Notes: generated by a model not told the origin, from the letters alone. A stretch of 53,489 nt of DNA from Anaerotignum sp. (GCA_020024455.1 JAHHTU010000014.1:1-53489), one strand, 5' to 3'; shown: positions 1 to 8,080, numbered from the stretch's first letter. Translations and numbers: made by a program.

Positions 1-50
1 GCATCGCCTTGCCAAGGCGAGGGTCGCGAGTTCGAATCTCGTCTCGCGCT
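1..50 (+). tRNA. tRNA-Gly(GCC), 3' portion
   Basis: The left edge cuts a tRNA. An anticodon arm is visible (stem TCGCC/GGCGA around the loop TTGCCAA, giving anticodon GCC, glycine). It is followed by a T arm with loop TTCGAAT at 31-37 and a 7-nt acceptor 3' strand at 43-49 with discriminator T50. CCA is not encoded. The D arm and 5' acceptor strand lie outside the window. A strong terminator follows at once. Confidence 0.93.
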
Positions 51-56
51 TTTGAA

Positions 57-88
57 AGAGAGTATCTATAAATAGATACTCTCTTTTT
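57..88 (+). terminator. Rho-independent terminator after tRNA-Gly
   Basis: Perfect 12-bp stem (57-68 with 73-84), loop TAAA, then a T-run. It ends the tRNA transcription unit. Confidence 0.9.
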
Positions 89-125
89 GTTTTCTAAAAA
101 AAATATTAAGAATTTTGTGACATAC

Positions 126-154
126 TTGTAACCTTTTGGTTTGTGTTTTATGAT
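126..154 (+). promoter_or_regulatory. Sigma-A-type promoter for the stalk-domain protein gene
   Basis: TTGTAA (126-131), a 17-nt spacer and TATGAT (149-154). The expected transcript start leaves a short leader before the AGAAAGGA ribosome binding site and the ATG at 190. Confidence 0.55.
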
Positions 155-189
155 ATGATTAAAAAAATGGCATAGAAAGGAATGTTAGC

Positions 190-1077
190 ATGAAAAAAAC
201 GATAATCGCAACAGCAATGGCAGTATTGATGGCAGCAACACCCATATTTGCGGCAGAAACACTCAAAGTACCTGAAACCAATTATCAATATATCAGAATA
301 TATAGCGATGGCAGCAGACAAACAGAATATTTGTCCATGAAAGTGGAAAATCAAGATGGCAAATTGGAAAAAAACCAACGCATAGAATTGAAAAATTGTG
401 CGGCATTGTTGACCATCAATGGTTCTTTGGCGTTGCAAAATGATATGCGTGAAGTTGATGGCACGATGTACATACCTTTGCGTACCATGGCAGAACTTTT
501 GCACGGCAGTGTGACATGGAATGCACAAGACCAAAGTGTCATATTTCGGCAGGGTAGCCAAAGTTTGATTTTTGTGGTGGACAGTAGAATTTGTATGTGG
601 AACGGAAAAGAAATTAAAATGGCAAAACCCATGATTTCCATAGATAAAACTACTTATCTGCCTGTGCGTGCTTTGGCAGAGCTGACAGGACATGAAATTG
701 TATATTATCCAAAAGATGCACCCGAAAATATTTGGAACTATCCACAGATTGCACTTTCCAAATATCCCAAAGGTACAGAAAAAATAACACCGGAACAAGC
801 AGCAAATATTGCTGAGGAAAAATGGATTTCTGGATTGGCAGAGCTGGAAAAATATGAAGGGAAAACAAGTAGTGCGAAGTATGAAGAAAGATTTCATATT
901 GATTTTACACAAACACCCATAGAAAATGACAGATACTATTTGTTTGCAGGAGAAAATAGTACAATGAATTTGATGGTAGATAAATATACAGGTACTGTAT
1001 ATAAATATCATAAAGACAGAACATTTCTGTTCCAGCCGGAAGTAGATGAGGTGAATGCGATGTTATGGTCTGCATAA
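190..1077 (+). CDS. Secreted copper amine oxidase N-terminal (stalk) domain protein
   Basis: The 295-aa product begins with a clear Sec signal peptide (MKK, then a hydrophobic run ending near AAETLK, cleavage around residue 21). The middle (about residues 75-165) carries the repeated pattern of the copper amine oxidase N-terminal/stalk domain, such as MYIPLRTMAELL followed by VTWN, and TTYLPVRALAELTG. In Clostridia this domain is a common non-catalytic module of exported proteins. The C-terminal third is PepSY/YcdB-like, with a closing MVDKYTGTVYKY strand. A second gene of the same design lies at 10955-11710. The role is unknown; envelope attachment or inhibition is possible. A coiled-coil gene follows after 15 nt, so the two are probably co-transcribed. 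Confidence is good for the domain and low for any function. Confidence 0.75.
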   Translation: MKKTIIATAMAVLMAATPIFAAETLKVPETNYQYIRIYSDGSRQTEYLSMKVENQDGKLEKNQRIELKNCAALLTINGSLALQNDMREVDGTMYIPLRTMAELLHGSVTWNAQDQSVIFRQGSQSLIFVVDSRICMWNGKEIKMAKPMISIDKTTYLPVRALAELTGHEIVYYPKDAPENIWNYPQIALSKYPKGTEKITPEQAANIAEEKWISGLAELEKYEGKTSSAKYEERFHIDFTQTPIENDRYYLFAGENSTMNLMVDKYTGTVYKYHKDRTFLFQPEVDEVNAMLWSA

Positions 1078-1092
1078 AAAAGGGGTGCTTTT

Positions 1093-2013
1093 ATGGAAAA
1101 AGGGGCAAAGGAAGTTTTATATTGGAAAGAACAAATCGAAACCAAACAAAGATTGGAACGAAGATTGGAAAATCTGTACATACAATGGAAAGGCATGTGC
1201 AGCAGAGAAAACGAGTTACAAGTACAATATGAAAAAGAGCAGTCTGATGTACAAAAATTACAGCAGAAAAATGCAGCCAATTTTATCCGTAAAGTCATGA
1301 GAAAGCAAGCAGAACAGATGGAAGAAAAAGAAAGAGAAGTTTTGTTTACACAAGAAAAACAAGAACGATTGCAAAAAGAAAAGCAGCAAATGCAACAGGA
1401 AATACAAGATATTGAAACAGCATTGCAAGAGATGGCAGATTGTGAAAACCAATATGATACTGCCATACAGTCAGCCATTGCATATATCACAGACGAAGCA
1501 CAAAGACAACGCTTGCAGGAAATGGCAGACAAACAAAAACAACTGACACACCGGTTACATGAAAAACAAGAATGTATGTTGTTGCTCAGTAGAGCAATCC
1601 ATACCACACAAGCTGTATGTAAAGAAATACAGCAAGCCAAAGATTACGGGCGGTCGGATATTACCAATATGGCTATGGTTGCACCCGAATTTTTGAAACA
1701 CAAACATTTGGATAAAGGTGCAAAACTGGCAGAAGATATGCGAGATATTTTGCAACGTGTGGAACAAATATACCAAAATGTCACATTTGCAAAAAATTTG
1801 TCCATAAATTTGGATACGAAAGCAAAAATCAGAGATTATGTTGGTTTGATATGGCATGATTTGGCACTGTATGATGATATGACAGAAACAGAACAAAAAT
1901 TACAAAAAATCATATGGCAGTTAGAACGACTGTATCAAGAAGAGAAACAGAAAAAAGAAGAAATGCAAACAGAACAACAAAACATAGAAGCCATCTGGTT
2001 GGAATGTTTGTAA
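1093..2013 (+). CDS. Coiled-coil protein of unknown function
   Basis: A 306-aa, highly charged Glu/Lys/Gln-rich protein with no signal peptide or membrane span, so probably cytosolic. Long heptad-like stretches cover about residues 10-125 and 265-300, with a less regular middle (about 190-250) that may be globular. The start at 1093 follows an AGGGGTG-type binding site; a shorter overlapping frame from 1055 has no ribosome site and is rejected. It lies 15 nt after the secreted stalk protein and is followed by a terminator, making a two-gene unit. I do not recognise the family. Confidence 0.7.
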   Translation: MEKGAKEVLYWKEQIETKQRLERRLENLYIQWKGMCSRENELQVQYEKEQSDVQKLQQKNAANFIRKVMRKQAEQMEEKEREVLFTQEKQERLQKEKQQMQQEIQDIETALQEMADCENQYDTAIQSAIAYITDEAQRQRLQEMADKQKQLTHRLHEKQECMLLLSRAIHTTQAVCKEIQQAKDYGRSDITNMAMVAPEFLKHKHLDKGAKLAEDMRDILQRVEQIYQNVTFAKNLSINLDTKAKIRDYVGLIWHDLALYDDMTETEQKLQKIIWQLERLYQEEKQKKEEMQTEQQNIEAIWLECL

Positions 2014-2017
2014 CAGC

Positions 2018-2050
2018 AAAAACAGCGATATTGCAAATCGCTGTTTTTTT
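2018..2050 (+). terminator. Rho-independent terminator after the coiled-coil gene
   Basis: Stem AAAAACAGCGAT/ATCGCTGTTTTT (2018-2029 with 2037-2048), 7-nt loop, continuing T-run. Confidence 0.88.
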
Positions 2051-2129
2051 GTTGGAAAGTTAATGCAAACCGCTTGTTTTTATGATACTATTTTTTTAGG
2101 TATGTTTTGGAAAAAGGAGGCAGTTTGTT

Positions 2130-3260
2130 ATGGAAAAAAGAAATATGGAGCGTATGGGTGCAAATCCGTCTTTGTTGGGGTTTGGGTGTATGCGGTTTCC
2201 TACATTGGCAGATGGCAGTATCGACGAAGCAGAGGCAGAAAAAATGCTGGATTATGCCATTGCCAATGGTGTGACTTATATTGATACGGCTTATTTTTAT
2301 CATGATGGGGCAAGTGAGCCGTTTGTGGGCAAAGCATTGGAAAAACATAAAAGAAGTACATATTATTTGGCAACAAAACTGCCCACTTGGATACTGAAAG
2401 ACGGACAGGATACATTGCGTGTGTTTGCGGAACAATTAGAACGCCTGCGGACAGATTACATTGATTTTTATTTACTGCACACATTGGATAAAAAGAAATG
2501 GGAGAAAGTATTGGAAATGGGTATCATACCCATATTGGAACAGCTCCAAAAAGAAGGGAAAATTCGTCATTTGGGATTTTCGTTTCATGATAATTATGAA
2601 GTGTTTGAAGAAATTATCCACTATCGGAAATGGGATTTTTGCCAAATACAGCTCAATTATATGGATACAGAAGAACAAGCCGGCATGAAAGGCTACCATT
2701 TGGCAGAGAAACTGGGTGTGCCGATTGTGGTTATGGAACCGGTCAGAGGAGGTGCTTTGGCGAACTTTTCCGATGATATGAACGCAAAATTTAAGGCGTT
2801 GGACAAAGAGGCAAGCATTGCCTCTTATGCATTGCGATATGTGGGCAGCTTACCGAATGTGAAAGTGATATTAAGCGGTATGTCCTCTATGGCACAAGTC
2901 AAAGATAATGTGCATACGTTTTCGCCGTTTGTGCCATTGTCTGCAAAGGAAATGGCTGTGATTGATGAAACGGTTTTGACATTGCGTGCAAGGGTGCAAA
3001 ATGGCTGTACGGGCTGTCGGTATTGTATGCCCTGCCCGCATGGGGTGGATATTCCGAAAAGTTTCAAAATTTGGAATACCTATCATATGTATCAGATGTT
3101 TGAAAGTGTACGGTTTGGTTGGAATGGTATGCAGGAAAGCGAAAAACCTGACAACTGCGTTTCTTGTGGGCAGTGTATGGTAAATTGCCCGCAAAAAATC
3201 AATATTCCCATGGATTTACAAAAAGTGCAGGCAGATTTGGACAATCGTGTTTGGAAGTGA
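2130..3260 (+). CDS. Aldo/keto reductase with C-terminal ferredoxin-type 4Fe-4S domain
   Basis: A 376-aa protein. The first ~270 residues form an aldo/keto reductase TIM barrel: the start LLGFGCMRFP, YIDTAYFYHDGASE, YIDFYLLHTLD and the NADPH-site-like SGMSSMAQVKDN. The C-terminus adds two cysteine clusters, CTGCRYCMPCPHGVDIPK (about 292-309) and CVSCGQCMVNCPQKINIP (about 343-360), which should ligate iron-sulfur clusters. This is the known Fe-S-containing oxidoreductase branch of the family; its substrate is not predictable. The start is set by the AAAGGAGG site about 10 nt upstream. It heads a tight cluster with the DUF1893/DUF3781 and DUF503 genes (gaps of 8 and 16 nt), which suggests one operon. 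Confidence 0.88.
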   Translation: MEKRNMERMGANPSLLGFGCMRFPTLADGSIDEAEAEKMLDYAIANGVTYIDTAYFYHDGASEPFVGKALEKHKRSTYYLATKLPTWILKDGQDTLRVFAEQLERLRTDYIDFYLLHTLDKKKWEKVLEMGIIPILEQLQKEGKIRHLGFSFHDNYEVFEEIIHYRKWDFCQIQLNYMDTEEQAGMKGYHLAEKLGVPIVVMEPVRGGALANFSDDMNAKFKALDKEASIASYALRYVGSLPNVKVILSGMSSMAQVKDNVHTFSPFVPLSAKEMAVIDETVLTLRARVQNGCTGCRYCMPCPHGVDIPKSFKIWNTYHMYQMFESVRFGWNGMQESEKPDNCVSCGQCMVNCPQKINIPMDLQKVQADLDNRVWK

Positions 3261-3268
3261 GGCGTAGC

Positions 3269-3934
3269 ATGGAGCGTTTGGAACAGGCAAAAAAGGCATT
3301 ACAACAGCCCGAGGTGACATTTGCGGCAGTTTCTGCAAATGGTGTGTGTGTGACATCGGACAAAAAAGGTATTGTGCCGATGATGGAAATTTTGGAAACC
3401 AATCCGACATTTTTATCCGATGCGGTGGTGGCAGATAAAGTCATTGGGAAAGCGGCAGCGTTTTTGCTCATCAAAGGCAATGTCAAGGCAGTATATGCAC
3501 AGATGATGAGCCATCATGCCTTGGAAACATTGCAACAAACAAATATATTTGTGCAATATCAAACTGTTGTGCCATATATCATCAATCGCAACAAAGACGG
3601 TATGTGTCCGATGGAAGAAACGGTGTTATCCATACAAGATGCAGAGCAGGCATTTGTTGCATTACAGGAAAAAAGAAAGGCATTGGAGCAAAAAAGAAAC
3701 AAAGAAATATTGTTGCAAAATTTGGAGAACATACACACAACGCCATTGGGTACAGAACGCATACAACGTAATATCGGCTTGGAATGTGATGTTGTGGCAT
3801 GGTGCAAAGATTGTATCAAAACAGCAACAAACATCAAGCAAAAGGGGAAAAATTGGTATATATCCAATGGAAACACCCGGATTACCATACACGCAAACAG
3901 ATATACCATCATCACTGCACACAAACAAACATAA
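3269..3934 (+). CDS. DUF1893-DUF3781 fusion protein
   Basis: A 221-aa product. The start at 3269 follows a GAGGCG site; an upstream in-frame ATG at 3164 lies inside the reductase gene and is rejected. Residues ~1-140 match the pattern I associate with DUF1893 (deaminase-like fold): KKGIVPMMEILE, VADKVIGKAAAFLLIKG, VVPYIINRN and GMCPMEETVL. Residues ~150-221 match the DUF3781 pattern: NIHTTPLGTERIQRN, VVAWCKDCI, KGKNWY and ANRYTIITAHK. I know these mainly as separate proteins, so the fusion is notable. Function is unknown for both. The family names are from memory and should be verified. It is likely co-transcribed with its neighbours. Confidence 0.7.
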   Translation: MERLEQAKKALQQPEVTFAAVSANGVCVTSDKKGIVPMMEILETNPTFLSDAVVADKVIGKAAAFLLIKGNVKAVYAQMMSHHALETLQQTNIFVQYQTVVPYIINRNKDGMCPMEETVLSIQDAEQAFVALQEKRKALEQKRNKEILLQNLENIHTTPLGTERIQRNIGLECDVVAWCKDCIKTATNIKQKGKNWYISNGNTRITIHANRYTIITAHKQT

Positions 3935-3950
3935 AAACGGAGGTGTTCAT

Positions 3951-4232
3951 ATGAAAATCGGCAGTGCCATTGTAACATTTCGGGCAGAATGGGTGCATAG
4001 TTTGAAAGAAAAAAGAATGGTCATCAAATCTTTGATAGAGAAAACAAGACATAAATTCAATATTTCCATTGCAGAAGTGGATACACCCGACAACCATCAG
4101 ATACTTACCGTTGGATTTGCCTGTGTGAGCAATTCTGCACAACATATAGATGAAATGCTTGCACAAGTATTAAATTTTATGGAAAATATTACAGAGGCAG
4201 AGATGATTGCTGTCCAGCAAGAGATAATTTGA
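3951..4232 (+). CDS. DUF503 family protein (YlxP-like)
   Basis: A 93-aa protein of the DUF503 family: MKIGSAIVTFRAEWVHSLKE, KRMVIKSLIEKTRHKFNISI, AEVD and VGFACVSN are typical. The length fits. The start at 3951 sits behind a strong CGGAGGTG site; a longer upstream frame overlapping the previous gene is rejected. In Bacillus the homologue ylxP lies in the nusA-infB-rbfA translation cluster. Here it follows a redox enzyme and a DUF1893/DUF3781 fusion, so that context is lost. Its molecular function is not established. Confidence 0.85.
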   Translation: MKIGSAIVTFRAEWVHSLKEKRMVIKSLIEKTRHKFNISIAEVDTPDNHQILTVGFACVSNSAQHIDEMLAQVLNFMENITEAEMIAVQQEII

Positions 4233-4296
4233 TATTTTTTGCGTAAAACAAAGACAAAAATTATAAATTGTAGTGGATTTTCAGGCTTTGCTATGT

Positions 4297-4302
4297 TATA
4301 AT
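4297..4302 (+). promoter_or_regulatory. -10 box of the tig promoter
   Basis: A perfect TATAAT, with a weak TGGATT 17 nt upstream as -35. The expected start near 4309 gives an unusually long leader of about 117 nt before tig. Confidence 0.5.
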
Positions 4303-4356
4303 ATGCTTTGATTGTGCAGTTTTTACGGACTGTGTATAGAATGACATTCCATCAAA

Positions 4357-4388
4357 GACAAATGCCTGTATCTGATACTACATTTGTC
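4357..4388 (+). other. Inverted repeat in the tig leader
   Basis: GACAAATG (4357-4364) pairs with CATTTGTC (4381-4388), and a smaller GTAT/ATAC stem lies inside. No T-run follows, so this is not a terminator. It sits 20 nt before the ribosome binding site and may affect translation or mRNA stability. It does not match CIRCE or the CtsR operator. Confidence 0.5.
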
Positions 4389-4425
4389 GAAGATAGAGAT
4401 ATTTTTTAAGGAGGAACTACAAACG

Positions 4426-5727
4426 ATGAACGCAACATTGATGAACAAAGAAAAAACACAAGTGAAATTTTCTTTTGAAGTAAGCCCAGAAGTGCTGGAA
4501 AAAGGTCTGGCATTTGCTTATAACAAAAACAAAAACCAAATTACTGTACCTGGTTTCAGAAAAGGGAAAGTACCCAGAAAATTGATTGAAGCACAGTATG
4601 GCGAAAACTTCTTCTATGAAGATGCAATCAATCACATTTTTCCGGAAGAATATATGACAGCAATCAAAGAATTGGATTTGGACGTTGTTTCTGCACCTAC
4701 ATTGGACGTGGAATATATCAACAAAGAACAAGGTATCAAATTCTTGGTTGATGTTACCATCAAACCGGAAGTGACATTGGGTCAATACAAAGGTTTGAGC
4801 GTGGAAAAAGTAGTTTCCGAAGTGACAGAAGAAGAAATTGAAGCAGAATTGAAAAGAGTACAAAGTCAAAATGCAAGAATGATTACTGTGACAGACCGTG
4901 TGGCACAAGAAGGCGATATTGTAAAATTGAGCTACTTGGGCAGCGTGGACGGCGTACCTTTTGAAGGCGGTCAGGCAGACGAACATGATTTGGAATTGGG
5001 TTCTCATTCCTTTATCGAAGGTTTTGAAGAACAGGTTGCAGGTCATGGTGTTGGCGAAAAATTCGATATCAACGTAACATTCCCAGAAGCATATCATGCA
5101 CCTGAATTGGCTGGCAAACCTGCTGTATTTGCAATCGAAATCAAAGGCATTACAGCAAAAGAATTGCCTGAATTGAACGATGCTTTTGCAGAAGATGTTT
5201 CCGAATTTGCAACAATGGCTGAATATAAAGCAAGCATTGTGGAAAAACTGGCAAAAGAAAAAAATGAAAGAGCAAAAGGCTTGCAAAACGACAAACTCTT
5301 AGATGCAGCAGTTGCAAACTGTACCATGGAAGTACCACAAGTGATGTACGATAACAAAGTAGACAGCATGATGAAAGAATTTGAAGAAAACATTGTGCGT
5401 CAAGGTCTGAGCATGGAAATCTACTATCAGTACATGGGTACCACAGAAGAAGCAATGAGAGAAAACTTCAAAGAAACCAGTATGAAGAGTGTACAGGCAA
5501 GATTGATGCTGGAACAGATTGCAAAAGAAGAAAATTTGGCTATCTCCAAAGAAGATTTGGACGCTGAAATCGTAAAATATGGCGAAAGCTATGGCTTGGA
5601 CGGCAAAATGATGCTGGAAATGTTCAGAGATGAAGACAGAAAAGCATTGGAACAGGATATGTTGGTAAGAGCAGCAATGAAATTGATTGAAGAAACTGCA
5701 ATTTTGACAGAACCTGAAACAAAGTAA
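4426..5727 (+). CDS. tig: Trigger factor (ribosome-associated chaperone, peptidyl-prolyl isomerase)
   Basis: 433 aa, full length. The N-terminal ribosome-binding domain has the signature GFRKGKVPRKLIE (about residues 43-55). The FKBP-type isomerase domain covers about 145-235 (GDIVKLSYLGSVDGVPFEGG, GFEEQVAGHGVGE). The rest is the helical chaperone body. Trigger factor binds ribosomal protein L23 at the exit tunnel and shields nascent chains. The start at 4426 follows TAAGGAGG; a TTG 42 nt upstream in frame has no proper site. It precedes clpP and clpX, the common tig-clpP-clpX order of Firmicutes and proteobacteria. Confidence 0.97.
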   Translation: MNATLMNKEKTQVKFSFEVSPEVLEKGLAFAYNKNKNQITVPGFRKGKVPRKLIEAQYGENFFYEDAINHIFPEEYMTAIKELDLDVVSAPTLDVEYINKEQGIKFLVDVTIKPEVTLGQYKGLSVEKVVSEVTEEEIEAELKRVQSQNARMITVTDRVAQEGDIVKLSYLGSVDGVPFEGGQADEHDLELGSHSFIEGFEEQVAGHGVGEKFDINVTFPEAYHAPELAGKPAVFAIEIKGITAKELPELNDAFAEDVSEFATMAEYKASIVEKLAKEKNERAKGLQNDKLLDAAVANCTMEVPQVMYDNKVDSMMKEFEENIVRQGLSMEIYYQYMGTTEEAMRENFKETSMKSVQARLMLEQIAKEENLAISKEDLDAEIVKYGESYGLDGKMMLEMFRDEDRKALEQDMLVRAAMKLIEETAILTEPETK

Positions 5728-5746
5728 GATTTTTACGCAATACAGA

Positions 5747-5776
5747 AAACAAGGCACAGGGTACCTGTGCCTGTTT
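5747..5776 (+). other. Strong hairpin between tig and clpP
   Basis: A 9-bp perfect stem AGGCACAGG/CCTGTGCCT (5752-5760 with 5764-5772) is extended by AAAC/GTTT with one bulged A. The tail is only a short T-run (GTTTCG). It could be a partial terminator or an mRNA processing or stability element that lowers or decouples clpP expression. Confidence 0.55.
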
Positions 5777-5819
5777 CGTATCATGCAATCATGATAAAAA
5801 CAGATAGGAGGGAATTTAT

Positions 5820-6413
5820 ATGAGTTTAGTGCCTATGGTCGTAGAACAATCCAACCGTGGGGAACGTTCTTATGATATTTATTCCAGATTATTAAAAGAC
5901 AGAATTATCTTTTTGGGAGAAGAAGTCAATGATGTGACAGCAAGTCTTGTTGTGGCACAGTTGTTGTTTTTGGCAGCAGAAGACCCCGACAAAGATATCA
6001 ACTTGTATATCAACAGTCCCGGTGGCTCTGTAACAGCCGGTATGGCAATTTATGATACCATGCAGTATATTCGTCCTGATGTTTCCACCATTTGCCTTGG
6101 TATGGCAGCAAGTATGGGGGCATTTTTGTTGGCTGGCGGTGCAAAAGGCAAACGCTATTGCCTGCCCAATGCGGAAGTGATGATTCATCAACCAAGCGGT
6201 GGTGCAAGAGGTCAGGCAACAGACATTCAAATTCATGCGGAAAATATTTTGCGTACCAAACAGAAATTAAATCAAATTCTGGCGGAAAATACAGGCAAAA
6301 GCATCGAAGAAATTGCACGTGACACAGAACGTGACAATTTTATGTCAGCCGAAGAAGCAAAAGCATATGGCTTGATTGATGCTGTGATTACAAAGCCCCA
6401 GACAAAGGAGTGA
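5820..6413 (+). CDS. clpP: ATP-dependent Clp protease proteolytic subunit
   Basis: 197 aa, standard length. The serine-protease triad is visible: Ser98 in GMAASMGAFLL, His123 in EVMIHQPSGG, and an Asp near residue 172 in the RDTERDNFMSAEEA block. The conserved INSPGGSVTAGMAIYDTMQ is present. ClpP forms the two-ring degradation chamber that works with ClpX, encoded 7 nt downstream. The start follows AGGAGGGA. No upstream CtsR-type heptad repeat was recognised. Confidence 0.98.
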   Translation: MSLVPMVVEQSNRGERSYDIYSRLLKDRIIFLGEEVNDVTASLVVAQLLFLAAEDPDKDINLYINSPGGSVTAGMAIYDTMQYIRPDVSTICLGMAASMGAFLLAGGAKGKRYCLPNAEVMIHQPSGGARGQATDIQIHAENILRTKQKLNQILAENTGKSIEEIARDTERDNFMSAEEAKAYGLIDAVITKPQTKE

Positions 6414-6420
6414 GAACAGT

Positions 6421-7716
6421 ATGACCAGCAAAAATGATGATAACAACAAATTGCGTTGTTCTTTTTGCGGGAAAACCCAAGACCAAGTAAAAAAATTGAT
6501 TGCAGGGCCTAGTGCGTACATCTGTGATGAATGTATTGATTTGTGTGCCGATATTATCGACGAAGAATACGATACATTGCTCAAAGAAGATGAAGTAAGG
6601 GAATTGCCAAAACCCAAACAGATGAAAGAAACATTAGACCAATATGTCATTGGACAAGATAGAGCAAAAGAAGCATTGTCCGTGGCAGTATACAACCATT
6701 ACAAAAGAATATTCCGTAATGCAAAAGCAGATAATGTGGAATTGCAAAAAAGTAATATCTTGCTGGTAGGCCCAACCGGTACAGGGAAAACATTGTTGGC
6801 ACAAACATTGGCACGTGTGCTGCAAGTGCCTTTTGCCATTGCAGATGCCACCTCTTTGACAGAAGCCGGTTATGTGGGGGAAGACGTAGAAAATATTTTG
6901 CTCAAACTCATACAGGCGGCAGATTATGATGTGGAAAAAGCGGAACGTGGGATTATTTACATTGATGAAATTGATAAAATTACAAAAAAATCTGAAAATG
7001 TATCCATCACACGAGATGTCAGCGGCGAAGGTGTACAACAGGCTTTGTTGAAAATACTGGAAGGAACAACCGCAAGTGTCCCGCCGCAAGGTGGCAGAAA
7101 ACACCCACACCAAGAATTTATACAAATTGATACCACAAATATTTTATTTATTTGTGGCGGTGCGTTTGGTGGGATTGAAAAAATCATTCAAAACCGTATG
7201 GGACATAAAGTCATTGGATTTGGTGCAGATGCAAGCAGCAAAGCAGCAAAAACAAACAACGAATTGTTGCAGGATTTGATGCCCCAGGATTTGCAAAAAT
7301 ATGGCTTAATTCCCGAATTTATCGGTCGTCTGCCTGTTGTGGTGACATTGGATAATTTGGACGAAGATGCATTTGTGCATATTTTGACAGAACCCAAAAA
7401 TGCATTGACAAAACAATATCAGTATTTGTTTGAATTGGACGATGTATTGCTGGAATTTGAAGACGATGCATTGAAAGCGATTGCACAAAAAGCAATGGAA
7501 CGAGAAACAGGTGCCAGAGGTTTGCGTGCCATCATGGAGGAATTTATCAATCCGATTATGTATGAAATTCCAACAGAGCTGACTGTGGAAAAATGTATTA
7601 TCACAAAAGAAGTTGTGGAAGGTACAGAAAAACCTGTGTATATCTATAACGAAAACAGAAAACCTTTACACAGAAACAGACAAAGAAAAAATGATAAAAA
7701 TATAAGTGCATCTTAA
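6421..7716 (+). CDS. clpX: ClpX, unfoldase subunit of the Clp protease
   Basis: 431 aa. The N-terminal zinc-binding domain (CSFCGKTQ, then CDECIDLC, about residues 13-42) selects adaptors and substrates. The AAA+ core has Walker A GPTGTGKT (about 118-125), Walker B IIYIDEIDKI, a GYVGEDVE segment and the sensor block PEFIGRLPVVVTL. ClpX unfolds tagged proteins and feeds them into ClpP. The gene starts 7 nt after clpP, so the pair is co-transcribed and a strong terminator follows. The C-terminus (RKPLHRNRQRKN) is basic and somewhat longer than usual. Confidence 0.98.
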   Translation: MTSKNDDNNKLRCSFCGKTQDQVKKLIAGPSAYICDECIDLCADIIDEEYDTLLKEDEVRELPKPKQMKETLDQYVIGQDRAKEALSVAVYNHYKRIFRNAKADNVELQKSNILLVGPTGTGKTLLAQTLARVLQVPFAIADATSLTEAGYVGEDVENILLKLIQAADYDVEKAERGIIYIDEIDKITKKSENVSITRDVSGEGVQQALLKILEGTTASVPPQGGRKHPHQEFIQIDTTNILFICGGAFGGIEKIIQNRMGHKVIGFGADASSKAAKTNNELLQDLMPQDLQKYGLIPEFIGRLPVVVTLDNLDEDAFVHILTEPKNALTKQYQYLFELDDVLLEFEDDALKAIAQKAMERETGARGLRAIMEEFINPIMYEIPTELTVEKCIITKEVVEGTEKPVYIYNENRKPLHRNRQRKNDKNISAS

Positions 7717-7741
7717 TAAAAATCATAAAATGGGAAACCAT

Positions 7742-7785
7742 AAAAGGAAAATGCGTTGCATATGCGATGCGTTTTCCTTTTTGTA
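7742..7785 (+). terminator. Rho-independent terminator of tig-clpP-clpX
   Basis: A long stem of up to about 18 bp (7742-7761 with 7762-7781, G-U wobbles near the apex) ends in TTTTCCTTTTT. From here to 7979 I see no gene, only A+T-rich sequence. Confidence 0.85.
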
Positions 7786-7979
7786 TTTTGACGGATAAAG
7801 TGTATGTATAGATAGGGATTTTGTATAGTAAAAGATAAAAAAACATGGAAAAAAATAGAAAAAAATGACAGGAATAAGTTTTTTGTATACACGAGCGTAC
7901 TTGGTTGGTGGATATATGAATTTGTATTGTAGAAAAATGAAAAAAATGAAGAAAATGCTAAAAAAATAACAAATTTTTA

Positions 7980-8008
7980 TTGACGTACCGAAAAAGCAGG
8001 CATATAAT
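7980..8008 (+). promoter_or_regulatory. Strong sigma-A-type promoter for threonine dehydratase
   Basis: TTGACG (7980-7985), 17-nt spacer, TATAAT (8003-8008). This is among the best promoter matches in the window. The leader is about 65 nt. Confidence 0.8.
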
Positions 8009-8027
8009 AAAATTGTACTCGATAGGG

Positions 8028-8049
8028 GGACAAAACAGAACTTTTGTCC
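8028..8049 (+). other. Hairpin in the threonine dehydratase leader
   Basis: GGACAAAA (8028-8035) pairs perfectly with TTTTGTCC (8042-8049) around a 6-nt loop. It begins about 13 nt after the expected transcript start and ends 19 nt before the AGGAG site. There is no T-run and no T-box motif, so a stability or translation role is more likely than attenuation. Confidence 0.5.
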
Positions 8050-8080
8050 ACAGAAAATAAAATTACAGGAGTGATGCTTT

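Noticed and set aside
4417..5286. 289-codon frame opposite tig
   Set aside because: Mirror of a highly conserved gene with low-complexity Phe/Cys/Gln translation; no ribosome site.
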